The translations under genes were made by a program, and so were the position numbers. DNA of 50,831 nucleotides from Planctomyces sp. (GTDB lineage Bacteria > Planctomycetota > Planctomycetia > Planctomycetales > Planctomycetaceae): positions 1 to 50,831 of the forward strand of contig JAEUIH010000055.1 of the NCBI GenBank assembly GCA_016795105.1, read 5' to 3'. Of this stretch, positions 26,163 through 34,787 are shown piece by piece. The first letter of the stretch is position 1, and the number at the start of each line of letters is the position of its first letter. Under the pieces are notes generated by a model that was not told where the DNA came from, did not search any database, and was given only the letters and a program-made list of their open reading frames with translations.

Positions 26163-27254
26163 ATGTCGACACTTCCCGACGCCTTCACAACAAATAGTTC
26201 TCCCGAAGGGATTGAAGGCCTTCCGGCAACTTCCGGCTCAGATTCCTGGCAGCGAGATCTTTCCCAGGCAATCCGATCATCGCTCGAACTTCTTGCCCGA
26301 CTTAATCTTACGCCAAACACCGAGTCCATTGGGAGGACACTTTCGGAAATCGAATCCGATTTCCCTGTACTTGTTCCGGAAAGTTATCTCCAACGAATTC
26401 GTCCAAATGACCCGCTCGACCCCCTCCTTCTTCAGGTTCTGGCTTCCTCACAGGAACTCGTCCAGGTTTCCGGCTTTCAGGCAGACGCCGTTCAGGATCT
26501 GGCCGCTCGACGGGCTCCCGGCGTGCTTCAGAAGTATCAGGGTCGGGCGTTGCTGATGGCCGCTGGCGCCTGTGCAATTCACTGCCGATATTGTTTTCGA
26601 CGGGAATACCCATATGGAGCCGAACCCAAGCGTGTTGACGACTGGAAACCAGCCCTCGATCTGCTCAGGGAAGACTCCTCGATCCACGAAGTGATTCTCA
26701 GCGGCGGAGACCCGCTGATGCTCAACGATGATCGTCTCGCATGGCTATGCGAACAACTCGATCAGATTCCACATCTCGATCGCCTCAGAATCCACTCGCG
26801 AATGCCCATCGTACTTCCGTCCCGAATTACGCCCGCCCTGATTTCGCTGCTTCGGGGTTTGAGAATGCAGCCCATGATGATTGTGCATGCAAATCATGCC
26901 AGCGAAATTGTCGACGATTGCCTTGCCGCACTCCGTCTTCTGGTTCGCAGTGGCATCCCTACCATGAATCAGGCAGTGCTGCTTCGAGGAATCAACGATA
27001 CCACTGCCGCTCTGTCATCACTGAGCACGGTTCTCGTCAACAACGGCGTCATCCCATACTATCTGCATCAGCTGGACCGGGTCTCCGGGACATCGCATTT
27101 CGAAGTCTCTGAAGAAACAGGTCGACGACTGATCCGGGAACTCGGGGCTCAATTGCCCGGCTATGCAGTTCCTCGGTATGTTCGAGAAATCCCTGGTGCT
27201 CCTGGAAAGACTTTGCTCGACTCTGAATCAAGGCGTGAAGCAGAAATCCCGTGA
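26163..27254 (+). CDS. epmB: EF-P lysine 2,3-aminomutase (radical SAM, KamA family)
   Basis: 363 residues. The radical-SAM cluster motif CAIHCRYC has Cys at 137, 141 and 144, followed by FRREYPYG. ILSGGDPLMLND, RIHSRMPIVLPSRI and PYYLHQLDRVSGTSHFEV are conserved in the aminomutase family, including the PLP and substrate regions. The length fits EpmB (about 340 residues) rather than the longer catabolic lysine 2,3-aminomutases, and the efp gene lies divergent 126 nt away. Product: (R)-beta-lysine for EF-P modification. Its stop overlaps the start of the next gene (GTGA). Confidence 0.93.
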   Translation: MSTLPDAFTTNSSPEGIEGLPATSGSDSWQRDLSQAIRSSLELLARLNLTPNTESIGRTLSEIESDFPVLVPESYLQRIRPNDPLDPLLLQVLASSQELVQVSGFQADAVQDLAARRAPGVLQKYQGRALLMAAGACAIHCRYCFRREYPYGAEPKRVDDWKPALDLLREDSSIHEVILSGGDPLMLNDDRLAWLCEQLDQIPHLDRLRIHSRMPIVLPSRITPALISLLRGLRMQPMMIVHANHASEIVDDCLAALRLLVRSGIPTMNQAVLLRGINDTTAALSSLSTVLVNNGVIPYYLHQLDRVSGTSHFEVSEETGRRLIRELGAQLPGYAVPRYVREIPGAPGKTLLDSESRREAEIP

Positions 27255-28309
27255 CGCAAAAATCCCGTGACGCAGAAATCAACCGGAGCCAGGAAACTCA
27301 ACACATGCTGGTCACGGGGGGCGGTGGATTCCTCGGACTGTATATCGTCGAACAACTGCTGGCCCAGGGTCATCAGGTTCGAGTGTATTGCCGTGGAAGA
27401 TACGAGGCGCTACAGCGTCCGGGTGTCGAAGTGGTTCAGGGCGATCTTCGTGATGCGGCCGCAGTCTCCGCAGCATGCCGAAATATCAGTGCCGTCTTCC
27501 ATGTGGCTGCCATTCCGGGAGTTTGGGGACCATGGAAACGGTACTACGAAACAAACACTCTGGGCACATCAAACGTCATCGCCGGGTGCCGCGAAAACGG
27601 GGTTGCTCGGCTGATCTACACAAGTTCGCCCAGTGTTGTGTTTGACGGAGCCGACCAGATTGATGCAGATGAATCGCTGCCATATCCGTCTTCATGGCTG
27701 TGTCACTATCCGCATTCAAAAGCACTTGCAGAGCAGGAAGTGCTGGCCTCGAATGATAGCCAGAACTTCCGCACGATCTCGCTGCGGCCCCATCTGATCT
27801 GGGGGCCGCGTGACAATCACTTGATGCCGCGATTGATTCAGCGAGCTGTCTCCGGGCGCCTTCGACAGGTGGGAGATGGGAAGAACGTCGTTTCGATCAG
27901 TTATGTGGAGAACGCCGCTGCTGCACATATTCAGGCGGAGGAACGTCTGCGAACGTCGACAGTCCCGGCTGGAAAGCCGTATTTCATCAACGAGCCGGAA
28001 TCGGTCAACCTCTGGTCCTGGGTCAACGATCTGTTGAAACGTGCAGGTCTGTCACCCGTAAGAAGAACGATTTCCTTTCAATCGGCATATCGGATTGGCG
28101 CTGTCCTGGAAACAGCCTTTGGAGTCCTGCGGCTTTCCGGAGAGCCCCCGATGACTCGGTTCGTCGCACAGCAACTCGCCGGCTCTCATAGTTACAGTAT
28201 TCGGCGAGCCGTGGAGGACTTTGGATACGCACCTCCTGTCACCATGGAGGAGGGAATCCGCCGCATGCAGCCCGACGTGGATCGCTGGACGAAAGCCTGC
28301 CGAAAGTAA
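27251..28309 (+). CDS. NAD-dependent epimerase/dehydratase (extended SDR, 3-beta-HSD-like)
   Basis: 352 residues from GTG; an ATG 54 nt later (27305, MLVTGGGGF) is an equally good start by homology. The Rossmann motif is VTGGGGFLGLYIVEQL. VFHVAAIPGVWG and the catalytic YPHSK (Tyr153, Lys157 by the long start) are those of extended SDRs related to 3-beta-hydroxysteroid dehydrogenase and OleD. The substrate is unknown: a sugar nucleotide, sterol or long-chain beta-hydroxy acid are all possible. A 15-bp direct duplication (AATCCCGTGACGCA...) lies across the overlap with epmB. Confidence 0.85.
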   Translation: MTQKSRDAEINRSQETQHMLVTGGGGFLGLYIVEQLLAQGHQVRVYCRGRYEALQRPGVEVVQGDLRDAAAVSAACRNISAVFHVAAIPGVWGPWKRYYETNTLGTSNVIAGCRENGVARLIYTSSPSVVFDGADQIDADESLPYPSSWLCHYPHSKALAEQEVLASNDSQNFRTISLRPHLIWGPRDNHLMPRLIQRAVSGRLRQVGDGKNVVSISYVENAAAAHIQAEERLRTSTVPAGKPYFINEPESVNLWSWVNDLLKRAGLSPVRRTISFQSAYRIGAVLETAFGVLRLSGEPPMTRFVAQQLAGSHSYSIRRAVEDFGYAPPVTMEEGIRRMQPDVDRWTKACRK

Positions 28310-28517
28310 AATTTCGCCTGAATACCTGCCAGGAAAAACAGAGCCTGACCGAAGTAGTTGCGAATCAGCGGATGGAAACGGAGATTCTGCGCACTGGGCG
28401 AGGGTGGTGGTATTGACCCGTTTACGGCATCTGACAGACAATTCTGATGACGCGCTGCGTCCGTAACGGTCGCAACGTCAATTCGTTTTTTTGAACATTC
28501 CAGACAGAGGACATTCG

Positions 28518-30362
28518 ATGATCAAAGCGACTTTTGCCCGTCTAATGCTGGCAGCCGCAGTGCTGACGAGCAGCTTAACCGGGTACGTCGGTGCTCAGGA
28601 TAAGGCTCGCAGCGACCAAATCCTGCCAACCACAACCTACCTGTATCTTTCGATGCCGAGTGTCACCCGGTTCAAAGAAGCAATGAGTGCCTCGTCCACG
28701 GGTGAAATGTGGCGTGATCCTGCATTCGATGCTTTTAAGGCAGACGTACTTCAGACCTATGGCATGGAAGTGCCCGGTGGTCCATCAGAAGCCTCCATGG
28801 GAACATGGATTGGCGTGATGATGAAAGCTCTGAACAGAAGTAATCCGGATCCGAAATGGGACGATCCTCTTGCTGCCATCCAGGAAACGCTTGGAATGTC
28901 AGTCGACGAGCTGTTGGCAATTCCGACAGGCGAAATCACTATGGCCGTCTCCAGCACCCCCTCCAACAGCTTCGGTGGTGTTGTGGTCATCGACTTTGGC
29001 CAACATGAATCGGAAGTCAGCAGCCTGCTCGAGAAGCTGCTCGCTGTAATAAAGAACCAGCCAAACACGGAAGTCGTGAATTCCGACTACAGTGGCACTG
29101 AAATCACAACGGTCACAGACAGTTCGACAGCAGCACAGCGCAATCCCGGCATCAGCTCCTTCAGCTGGTTCCTCAAAGAAGAACGACTTGTGGTTTCCAA
29201 CAGCAAGGACCTTGTCGAACTTCTGATTGACAACTGGGATGGAACTTCCGAGGAATCCCTCGCTGCAAATCCCGTTTACAGCTACGTGATCAGCAAGTGC
29301 GAATCAGAGCCTGGCAAGGGTATCTCAACTGCTTATGCAGACCCAATCGGCATGGTGACCGCGGTCAATCAGTCTAACCTCCTGGGCGAAGACGGTGCAG
29401 GCCTCGCTATCGGACTCGGCGCTATGCAGTCTGTTGGCCTGAATCAGTTCAAGGCATTCGGCTCAGTGTCAGAGATGGGTACCGGCGACCTCGAAGCCGT
29501 CTCCCGCTCTTACCTCTATGTCGAACAGCCTCCAGTGAGCGCTATGCGAATGTTCATGCTCGACACTGTCAACACAACACCCCCATCATGGGTAAAGGAC
29601 AATGTCAGCCTGTATGGAAGCATGAAATGGAAAATCGCTGATGCATACGATGCAATCGAAGGACTTGTCGACACGTTCCGTGGTCCAGGCGAGTTTGCGA
29701 TGATGATCGATCAGATCGCACAGCAGCCGCCGATGATCCATATCAAGAATGACATTGTTGACCAGATCGACGGTTCGATCACGATCGTGACTTCCCCGCC
29801 GGACGACGAAAGCTCACAAAACGAACAGCTGCTCCTCGCAATCGGTGTCAAAGACAATCAAACCTTCACCGACCTGCTGACTCGAGTTATGGGCGACACG
29901 GGATTTCCTGGTGAAACTCGCGAGTTCCAGGGTGCAACACTTTATGAAATTGGCGACCCATCCGGTCAGACAATTTCGTTCACCGTCGCTAATAACCAAC
30001 TGCTGCTTTCTGTCGGCAGCTCATTGATGGAGCAGGTTCTTCGCAATGACAACGATATCCGTCCTCTCGCAGACACAGACGAATATCGTGCTGCCGCAGA
30101 ACGATTCCGCGAAGGTGCTCTGGCTCTCACATTCACTCGACCTGCCGGTCAGTACAGCCGTCTGTACAACATGCTCCGATCAGGCACTGCCGCTGATTCG
30201 TTCCAGGGTATGGATGATGTGTTTGAAGGTATCGACTTCACACTCCTGCCCCCGTTCGAAGTCGTCGAAAAGTACCTGTCGACAGCCGGTGGATCATGGG
30301 TCGGTGACGAGAACGGTGTCCTGATGGAATCGTTTTCACTGAAACCATCGAAGACCGAATAA
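28518..30362 (+). CDS. Secreted protein of unknown function
   Basis: 614 residues from the ATG at 28518 (AGAGGACATTCG upstream); the frame extends upstream to 28491 without support. A signal peptide (FARLMLAAAVLTSSLTGYVGA-Q) is clear. The rest is an acidic soluble protein without recognised catalytic motifs or repeats; the type, starting SDQILPTTTYLYLSMPS, is common in planctomycete genomes and may be DUF3352-like. It probably acts in the periplasm or cell envelope. A strong terminator follows 22 nt after the stop, so it is likely monocistronic. Confidence 0.8.
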   Translation: MIKATFARLMLAAAVLTSSLTGYVGAQDKARSDQILPTTTYLYLSMPSVTRFKEAMSASSTGEMWRDPAFDAFKADVLQTYGMEVPGGPSEASMGTWIGVMMKALNRSNPDPKWDDPLAAIQETLGMSVDELLAIPTGEITMAVSSTPSNSFGGVVVIDFGQHESEVSSLLEKLLAVIKNQPNTEVVNSDYSGTEITTVTDSSTAAQRNPGISSFSWFLKEERLVVSNSKDLVELLIDNWDGTSEESLAANPVYSYVISKCESEPGKGISTAYADPIGMVTAVNQSNLLGEDGAGLAIGLGAMQSVGLNQFKAFGSVSEMGTGDLEAVSRSYLYVEQPPVSAMRMFMLDTVNTTPPSWVKDNVSLYGSMKWKIADAYDAIEGLVDTFRGPGEFAMMIDQIAQQPPMIHIKNDIVDQIDGSITIVTSPPDDESSQNEQLLLAIGVKDNQTFTDLLTRVMGDTGFPGETREFQGATLYEIGDPSGQTISFTVANNQLLLSVGSSLMEQVLRNDNDIRPLADTDEYRAAAERFREGALALTFTRPAGQYSRLYNMLRSGTAADSFQGMDDVFEGIDFTLLPPFEVVEKYLSTAGGSWVGDENGVLMESFSLKPSKTE

Positions 30363-30384
30363 TCTGTTCCGCCAATTCCGCATC

Positions 30385-30420
30385 AGCCCTTCCTGACGAC
30401 TTGTCAGGAAGGGCTGTTTT
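30385..30420 (+). terminator. Rho-independent terminator
   Basis: A perfect 13-bp stem, AGCCCTTCCTGAC (30385-30397) pairing with GTCAGGAAGGGCT (30403-30415), has a 5-nt loop and is followed by GTTTT. It ends the secreted-protein gene that stops at 30362. Confidence 0.95.
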
Positions 30421-30452
30421 ATGCTCAAATCGAAGGCAGGGTTGGCGTTTTG

Positions 30453-30658
30453 ACCACGGAAGACGCGGAAGAGACGGAAAAATCGCAGAAGTACCCGATT
30501 GTGTTCTTTCGTGTGGTTCGTGTATTTCGTGGTGACCAATCACACTGGCCGTGCGCAAACGCCCCAACGGGGCAAACTAAGGTAGCCTGGGGCATCGCCC
30601 CAGGAGTCAACACAACAGCACAACAGCAACCCTGAAGGGGTGACCCACGTCCCGGAAC
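30453..30658 (+). repeat. Dispersed multi-hairpin repeat, copy 2
   Basis: Inverted counterpart of 677-880. From the left it has the ACCACGG...CGTGGT palindrome (30453 to about 30533), then GCCCCAACGGGGC, CCTGGGGCATCGCCCCAGG and ACCCTGAAGGGGT hairpins, ending CCCGGAAC. The loop and stem bases differ from copy 1 while the stems still pair, consistent with selection on the fold. No ORF. With the features below it makes the 810-nt gene-free stretch from 30363 to 31172 largely repeat and fossil DNA. Confidence 0.8.
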
Positions 30659-30787
30659 TGCAATAGTGATGAATGCGCGAAGGCTGTAGATGAATGACGA
30701 TATCAAACGTTACTCACGAAAGCACTGATGCTCGTCGACCGGGATGAAAGCTCTGGAAGGTACAGTGATCGATGGAAAAAGAATGGG

Positions 30788-30836
30788 GGCAGGAGAATGG
30801 CAGAGTCGTGCATTCTTCTGCCCTCATTCTCCTGCC
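30788..30836. repeat. Inverted repeat GGCAGGAGAATG / CATTCTCCTGCC
   Basis: Two 12-bp arms (30788-30799 and 30825-30836) match perfectly and enclose a second, shorter pairing (GGCAGA with TCTGCC). No gene. It resembles a small dispersed palindrome; only one copy is in the window. Confidence 0.6.
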
Positions 30837-30903
30837 AATTAAGAAGACTCCAGGACACTGTTTGTGGCTTTGAATTCAAGTCGCAGGCAGGACTCGCGAT
30901 TTG

Positions 30904-30993
30904 ACCACGGAAGACGCGGAATAGACGGAAGAATTGCAGAAGTACTCGATTGTGTTTTTTCGTGTGGTTCGTGTATTTCGTGGTTACCAATCA
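30904..30993 (+). repeat. Dispersed hairpin repeat, copy 3 (core only)
   Basis: Contains the ACCACGGAAGACGCGGAA... arm and the TTCGTGTATTTCGTGGT arm of the multi-hairpin repeat, with the flanks GGCAGGACTCGCGATTTG on the left and TACCAATCAC on the right. The three small hairpins of copies 1 and 2 are missing. It abuts an IS66 transposase fragment. Confidence 0.75.
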
Positions 30994-30999
30994 CGCTGG

Positions 31000-31146
31000 G
31001 AACCGCTGACTCTGTTTCTGCGACAGGCAGGAGTTCCGCTGGACAACAATGTGTGCGAGCGAACTCTCAAGCGAGCGATCATGCACCGCAAGAATGCCAT
31101 GTTTTACAGAACTCGTACCGGTGCCCGAGTCGGCGTCTCTCGGTAG
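31000..31146 (+). pseudogene. IS66-family transposase C-terminal fragment
   Basis: The frame reads EPLTLFLRQAGVPLDNNVCE, then RTLKRAIMHRKNAMFYRTRT and GARVGVSR before a stop. The LDNN(x)xER...KxAxxxRKNxxF pattern is the conserved C-terminal end of IS66 TnpC (DDE transposase). Only about 45 residues remain and there is no start of its own, so it is a dead remnant. It lies directly after a hairpin repeat. Confidence 0.8.
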
Positions 31147-31172
31147 ATGCGATTACAGCACTGGTGTTCCAG

Positions 31173-32207
31173 TCATGTTCGTTGTGGACGCTGGCGGTTT
31201 TCATCTCTTACGAGTTGTCCGCAGGCTGCAGCGATGTCGGCTCCCAGCGAATGGCGAGTGGTGACTTTTAAGCCCGCATGCTTCAGTGTACGGGAAAAGT
31301 TCTCAATCACTTCTCGCGCGCTTCCTGTAAGGTGCGGCGCATCTTCAATCGGGTTGTAGGGGATCAGGTTGATGTGGACGTTCAGTCCCATGACCCACGC
31401 AGCCAGTTCCTGAGCTTGATTCATCGAGTCGTTGTGATTCTCCAGCATCAGATACTCGATCATCAAGGGAACATTCTGCAATCGATTGACTTCCGCAATG
31501 GCCCTTTTCAAATCCTGAAGCGGATACTTTACTGCCAGCGGAATGATGGCTTTGCGAATCTCCGGATTCACGCTGTGGAGGCTGAGCGCAAGGTTGACCC
31601 TCGAAAACCGACGCGCGCAGCGCACCATGGCTTCCGGAATGCCGACCGTTGAAACCAGGAGGCTGCCCGGAGACCGTTCAAACTGACGAACATCAGTCAG
31701 GATTTCCAGAACCTCGTACAGGTTCTGTTCATTGTGAAATGGTTCGCCCATACCCATAAAAACAATATTGTGCAGACGCCGTTGTTCGCTGGTGAGGATC
31801 TGTCCGGCCTGCAGAACCTGATCAAGGATTTGAGGGGTGGTCAGGTTTTGCGCAATCCCCATGCGGCCGGTCGCACAGAAGTCGCAGGCGGCCGCACAGC
31901 CAACCTGACTGGAAATGCACAGCGTCGTTCTCCCCGAGGCGATTCGCAAAATCACTGATTCGATGAGCATTCCCGCAGCTGTGCGGAACAGCAGCTTTGT
32001 TGCACCATCAATCTCCGAATCGCTGCGACGATGGAGTTCGAGACAGTGGAGCACCAGCCGCTGAGGCTCAGGAAAGTCACCTATCGCCACCGAATCCGGA
32101 AGAAAGCGTTTAAGCAGCCGATTACGAAGTCCTCGAATCAGGTATGGGTCCAGAGCCAGGTCTTTCCGCAATGCTGCCATTGCGGATGCGTCAAAGATAC
32201 TTGTCAT
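31173..32207 (-). CDS. rlmN: RlmN-family radical SAM rRNA/tRNA adenine-C2 methyltransferase
   Basis: 344 residues. The cluster motif CAAACDFC follows TLCISSQVG, so the first Cys used in methyl transfer (Cys118 in E. coli) is also kept. The second mechanistic Cys is present near the C-terminus in AAACGQL. GMGEPFHN, VSTVGIPEAM and LALSLHSVNPEIRKAIIP are RlmN hallmarks. It methylates A2503 of 23S rRNA and A37 of some tRNAs. The N-terminal accessory domain looks slightly short. Cfr, the resistance paralogue, is less likely by context. Confidence 0.88.
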   Translation of the reverse strand: MTSIFDASAMAALRKDLALDPYLIRGLRNRLLKRFLPDSVAIGDFPEPQRLVLHCLELHRRSDSEIDGATKLLFRTAAGMLIESVILRIASGRTTLCISSQVGCAAACDFCATGRMGIAQNLTTPQILDQVLQAGQILTSEQRRLHNIVFMGMGEPFHNEQNLYEVLEILTDVRQFERSPGSLLVSTVGIPEAMVRCARRFSRVNLALSLHSVNPEIRKAIIPLAVKYPLQDLKRAIAEVNRLQNVPLMIEYLMLENHNDSMNQAQELAAWVMGLNVHINLIPYNPIEDAPHLTGSAREVIENFSRTLKHAGLKVTTRHSLGADIAAACGQLVRDENRQRPQRT

Positions 32208-32451
32208 GTTGGTTTACAGATCGGACCCCGTAAATTTATCGGGCAGCTGGAAGCAGCGATTTCTGAACGTCGGTGACCCTGCCACACTTCGCTGGCAATT
32301 TACGGCCTAAATAACAGCATGGTGGTTTGGGTAATCCGAGGCAGCATGCATTCTGGCAGGTTCCCATGCCGCGGCAAGTTTCCTGTATTCCCCTGACATC
32401 GGCAGATGCGAATAATGCGGCAAGTTACTTCTGATGGGAAAGGATGCCGCC

Positions 32452-33948
32452 ATGCTTCGTTGCTCTATGTTCGTGCTGGTCACTTGCCTCTGTCTCGGCT
32501 GCGGCCCTGCAACTGAGGTGAACCGCCGCGTTGCAGAAATTGGCCGCAAACCGCCAGAGCCCTCAACAGAGGAAGTTCGACCATACGATGAGGCACCAAT
32601 TCTGGTGCTTAATCATCTGATCCCGGACGAAACCGAATACTACAACACTGCCCCAGGACAACAAGGACAACCAGCAGATGGTACTTTTGCTGCCGGAACC
32701 AGAGTCGGTATCCTGAAGGAAGCAGGTCAATACGTGATCGTGCGTACTTACAGCGGTATCGAGGGTTTTGTCGTCGCGGACGCCGTCAAACTGTCGAATA
32801 TCTCGGCTGCGGATGTGTCTGGACTCGTCAAGGGTTGCAATCAGTTCGCTCTGGAATTGTATCAGCAACTGCGTTCAGGTGATGAGAACCTGTTTTTCTC
32901 TCCGACCAGTATTTCTGTGGCGCTTGCGATGACCTACGCCGGGGCCGCCGGTGACACGCAGGCGGAGATGGCCAGCACTCTGCATTTTGACATGCCCAAT
33001 ACACAGTTCCATGAGAGCATGCATGCTTTCCAGGGATTCTGGGCGTCACCCGACAAAGTCAATGGTATCCGTCTGAAACTTGCCAACCGTCTATGGGGTC
33101 AGCGTGACTATCAGTTCCTGCCAGCGTTCCGTGACCTGACTCGTGACAAGTACGCTGCTGAACTCGTCCAGCTGGACTTCGCCGACAGCGAGAACTCCCG
33201 GCAGACAATCAATACCTGGGTCGAAGAGCAAACCGAACAGAAGATCGTCGATCTGATCCCTGATGGATTACTTTCGTCTGACACGCGGCTTGTCCTGACG
33301 AATGCCGTCTATTTTCAAGGGAACTGGGCCGACCAGTTCGAAAAAGAAAACACCAGAGACGAGGACTTCCAGCTGAACACAAAGGCCAAAGTCAAAGTCC
33401 CCATGATGCACCGCACGGGTAAGTGTCGCTACAGTGCCATCGACAATCTTCAGGTTCTTGAGTTGCCTTATGGTGACGGGAGTCTGTCGATGATTGTCCT
33501 GCTCCCGAAAACAGTTGATGGTCTCGAGGGACTCGAAACCCAGTTGAATTTCGAGAACCTGCAACGCTGGATGCAAAGCGTCAAGCCGGACGATCGGCTC
33601 GAGATCTCTCTCCCGAGATTCAAGATCACCGCAGAGTTCGACTTGAAGCGTACCCTGCAGGCGATGGGCATGAAGTCAGCGTTCGAGGTCAAAGGTGCAG
33701 ACTTCTCCGGCATGACCGGTGACAGGAATTTGTTCATCTCCGGTGTGGTTCATAAAGCCTTCGTCGATGTGAACGAAGAAGGCACTGAAGCGGCGGCGGC
33801 AACTGGTGTCATTGCGACCATAGTATCGATGCCGCCGACGTTTCGTGCTGACCATCCGTTTGTGTTCATGATTCGAGACAACCGCAACGGTGCACTCTTA
33901 TTTGTTGGCAAAATCACGAATCCTGCGGTGGATCCCGGAATAAGATAG
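32452..33948 (+). CDS. Lipoprotein serpin with SH3-like N-terminal region
   Basis: 498 residues from the ATG at 32452 (GGAAAGGA 7 nt upstream; an ATG at 32434 is in frame but poorly placed). A lipobox (CLCLGC) predicts lipid anchoring. Residues about 45-120 resemble a bacterial SH3 domain. The serpin domain starts near 130 (CNQFALELYQQLRSGDENLF). NAVYFQGNWADQF and DHPFVFMIRDNRNGALLFVG are serpin signatures. The reactive loop starts EEGTEAAAATG, the hinge of true inhibitors; Gly444 as P15 puts P1 at Val458, which would suit elastase-like serine proteases. It probably protects the cell envelope from proteases. Confidence 0.93.
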   Translation: MLRCSMFVLVTCLCLGCGPATEVNRRVAEIGRKPPEPSTEEVRPYDEAPILVLNHLIPDETEYYNTAPGQQGQPADGTFAAGTRVGILKEAGQYVIVRTYSGIEGFVVADAVKLSNISAADVSGLVKGCNQFALELYQQLRSGDENLFFSPTSISVALAMTYAGAAGDTQAEMASTLHFDMPNTQFHESMHAFQGFWASPDKVNGIRLKLANRLWGQRDYQFLPAFRDLTRDKYAAELVQLDFADSENSRQTINTWVEEQTEQKIVDLIPDGLLSSDTRLVLTNAVYFQGNWADQFEKENTRDEDFQLNTKAKVKVPMMHRTGKCRYSAIDNLQVLELPYGDGSLSMIVLLPKTVDGLEGLETQLNFENLQRWMQSVKPDDRLEISLPRFKITAEFDLKRTLQAMGMKSAFEVKGADFSGMTGDRNLFISGVVHKAFVDVNEEGTEAAAATGVIATIVSMPPTFRADHPFVFMIRDNRNGALLFVGKITNPAVDPGIR

Positions 33949-34016
33949 GCAATCAGAACTCCGAAACTGTTGCTGGTGACGTCTTTCACCGGTTGACGAT
34001 AACTCAGCTGAGGCAG

Positions 34017-34133
34017 AATCGGACAAACTTGTGGAAGGCGGTCCATGTGTTTGACATCAGTCAGACCGAAGGTGAGGATCTCCCAACACTTTCAGAGATC
34101 TGCGGTTCACCGGGGCTCAACCTGACGTGTCTC
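34017..34133 (+). pseudogene. ArdC-like (antirestriction, ssDNA-binding) domain fragment
   Basis: In frame: RTNLWKAVHVFDISQTEGED, then LPTLSEICGSPGLNL. The VFD(V/I)SQTEG...LP core is characteristic of the N-terminal domain of ArdC-type proteins carried by plasmids and conjugative elements. Only about 39 residues remain, without a start or the metallopeptidase half. The 404-nt gap 33949-34352 holds this fossil, a possible further coding scrap near 34147-34265 (reading VKEGLDRIQQTATRIIGLIQ), and no intact gene. Confidence 0.5.
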
Positions 34134-34352
34134 ACCGGGTGGTCACGTAGTCGTCAAGGAAGGGCTCGACAGAATCCAGCAAACCGCGACCAGGATCATC
34201 GGCTTGATTCAGGAGGTCAAGAACACGCCAATTCACATCCGGTCCTGCTGCCGATCGAATGAAAAACGCACAGTAACGCACCAAAGTGAATAGGGCCTGT
34301 CAGATAGGCTAAAAAGGTTACTCTTTGTTTTGTCCAGTGGTAAGATTTTCCC

Positions 34353-34601
34353 ATGAGCACAGTCATCGAACAAGTTGAAGCGTTTCGTCAATACGTCCTC
34401 GAGCAATCTCAGATCGACGCCACTGATACGTCACTTGAGGATCTGTTTCAACGATGGTATGCGTCCCGCCTTCCCGAGTCAGAGCTTGATCAAAGCCTGC
34501 AGTCGCTAAGACGAGGACTTGCAGATGCCGAGGCCGGAAAACTGGTTGATGTGGACGTGGCGATTCAGGAAACACGAGCTCGTTTGATGCGGACCAAATG
34601 A
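34353..34601 (+). CDS. Antitoxin-like small protein
   Basis: 82 residues, STVIEQVEAFRQYVLEQSQ at the start, LEDLFQRWYASRLP in the middle and a helical, acidic tail. The layout, size and coupling (its stop overlaps the following start, ATGA) match the antitoxin partners of RelE/ParE-type toxins common in planctomycetes. The gene appears intact although its toxin is truncated. It would bind the toxin and the operon promoter. Confidence 0.7.
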   Translation: MSTVIEQVEAFRQYVLEQSQIDATDTSLEDLFQRWYASRLPESELDQSLQSLRRGLADAEAGKLVDVDVAIQETRARLMRTK

Positions 34602-34741
34602 GTCTACGAGTTAGACTGACCGCCGAAGCACTGCGAAACCAGAATGAGTTCGCCGACTGGGTCATGCAGCGATCTGTGGATGGTGCTCTTGCGTGGCTGG
34701 ATGCCCTGGAGCGAATTTTAGGCCCAGTCTCCACGAGTTGA
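34598..34741 (+). pseudogene. Truncated RelE/ParE-type toxin
   Basis: 47 codons beginning MSLRVRLTAEALRNQNEFAD, then WVMQRSVDGALAWLDALERIL and a stop. This is the N-terminal half of a RelE/ParE toxin (normally 90-100 residues); the catalytic C-terminal part is gone. A composite REP palindrome starts 47 nt later, so the gene end may have been lost when the region was rearranged. Probably an inactive module with a surviving antitoxin. Confidence 0.7.
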
Positions 34742-34787
34742 TTATGCATACGAACGAGCCGGAGTAGCAAATCGCAGCTGGGTTCGG

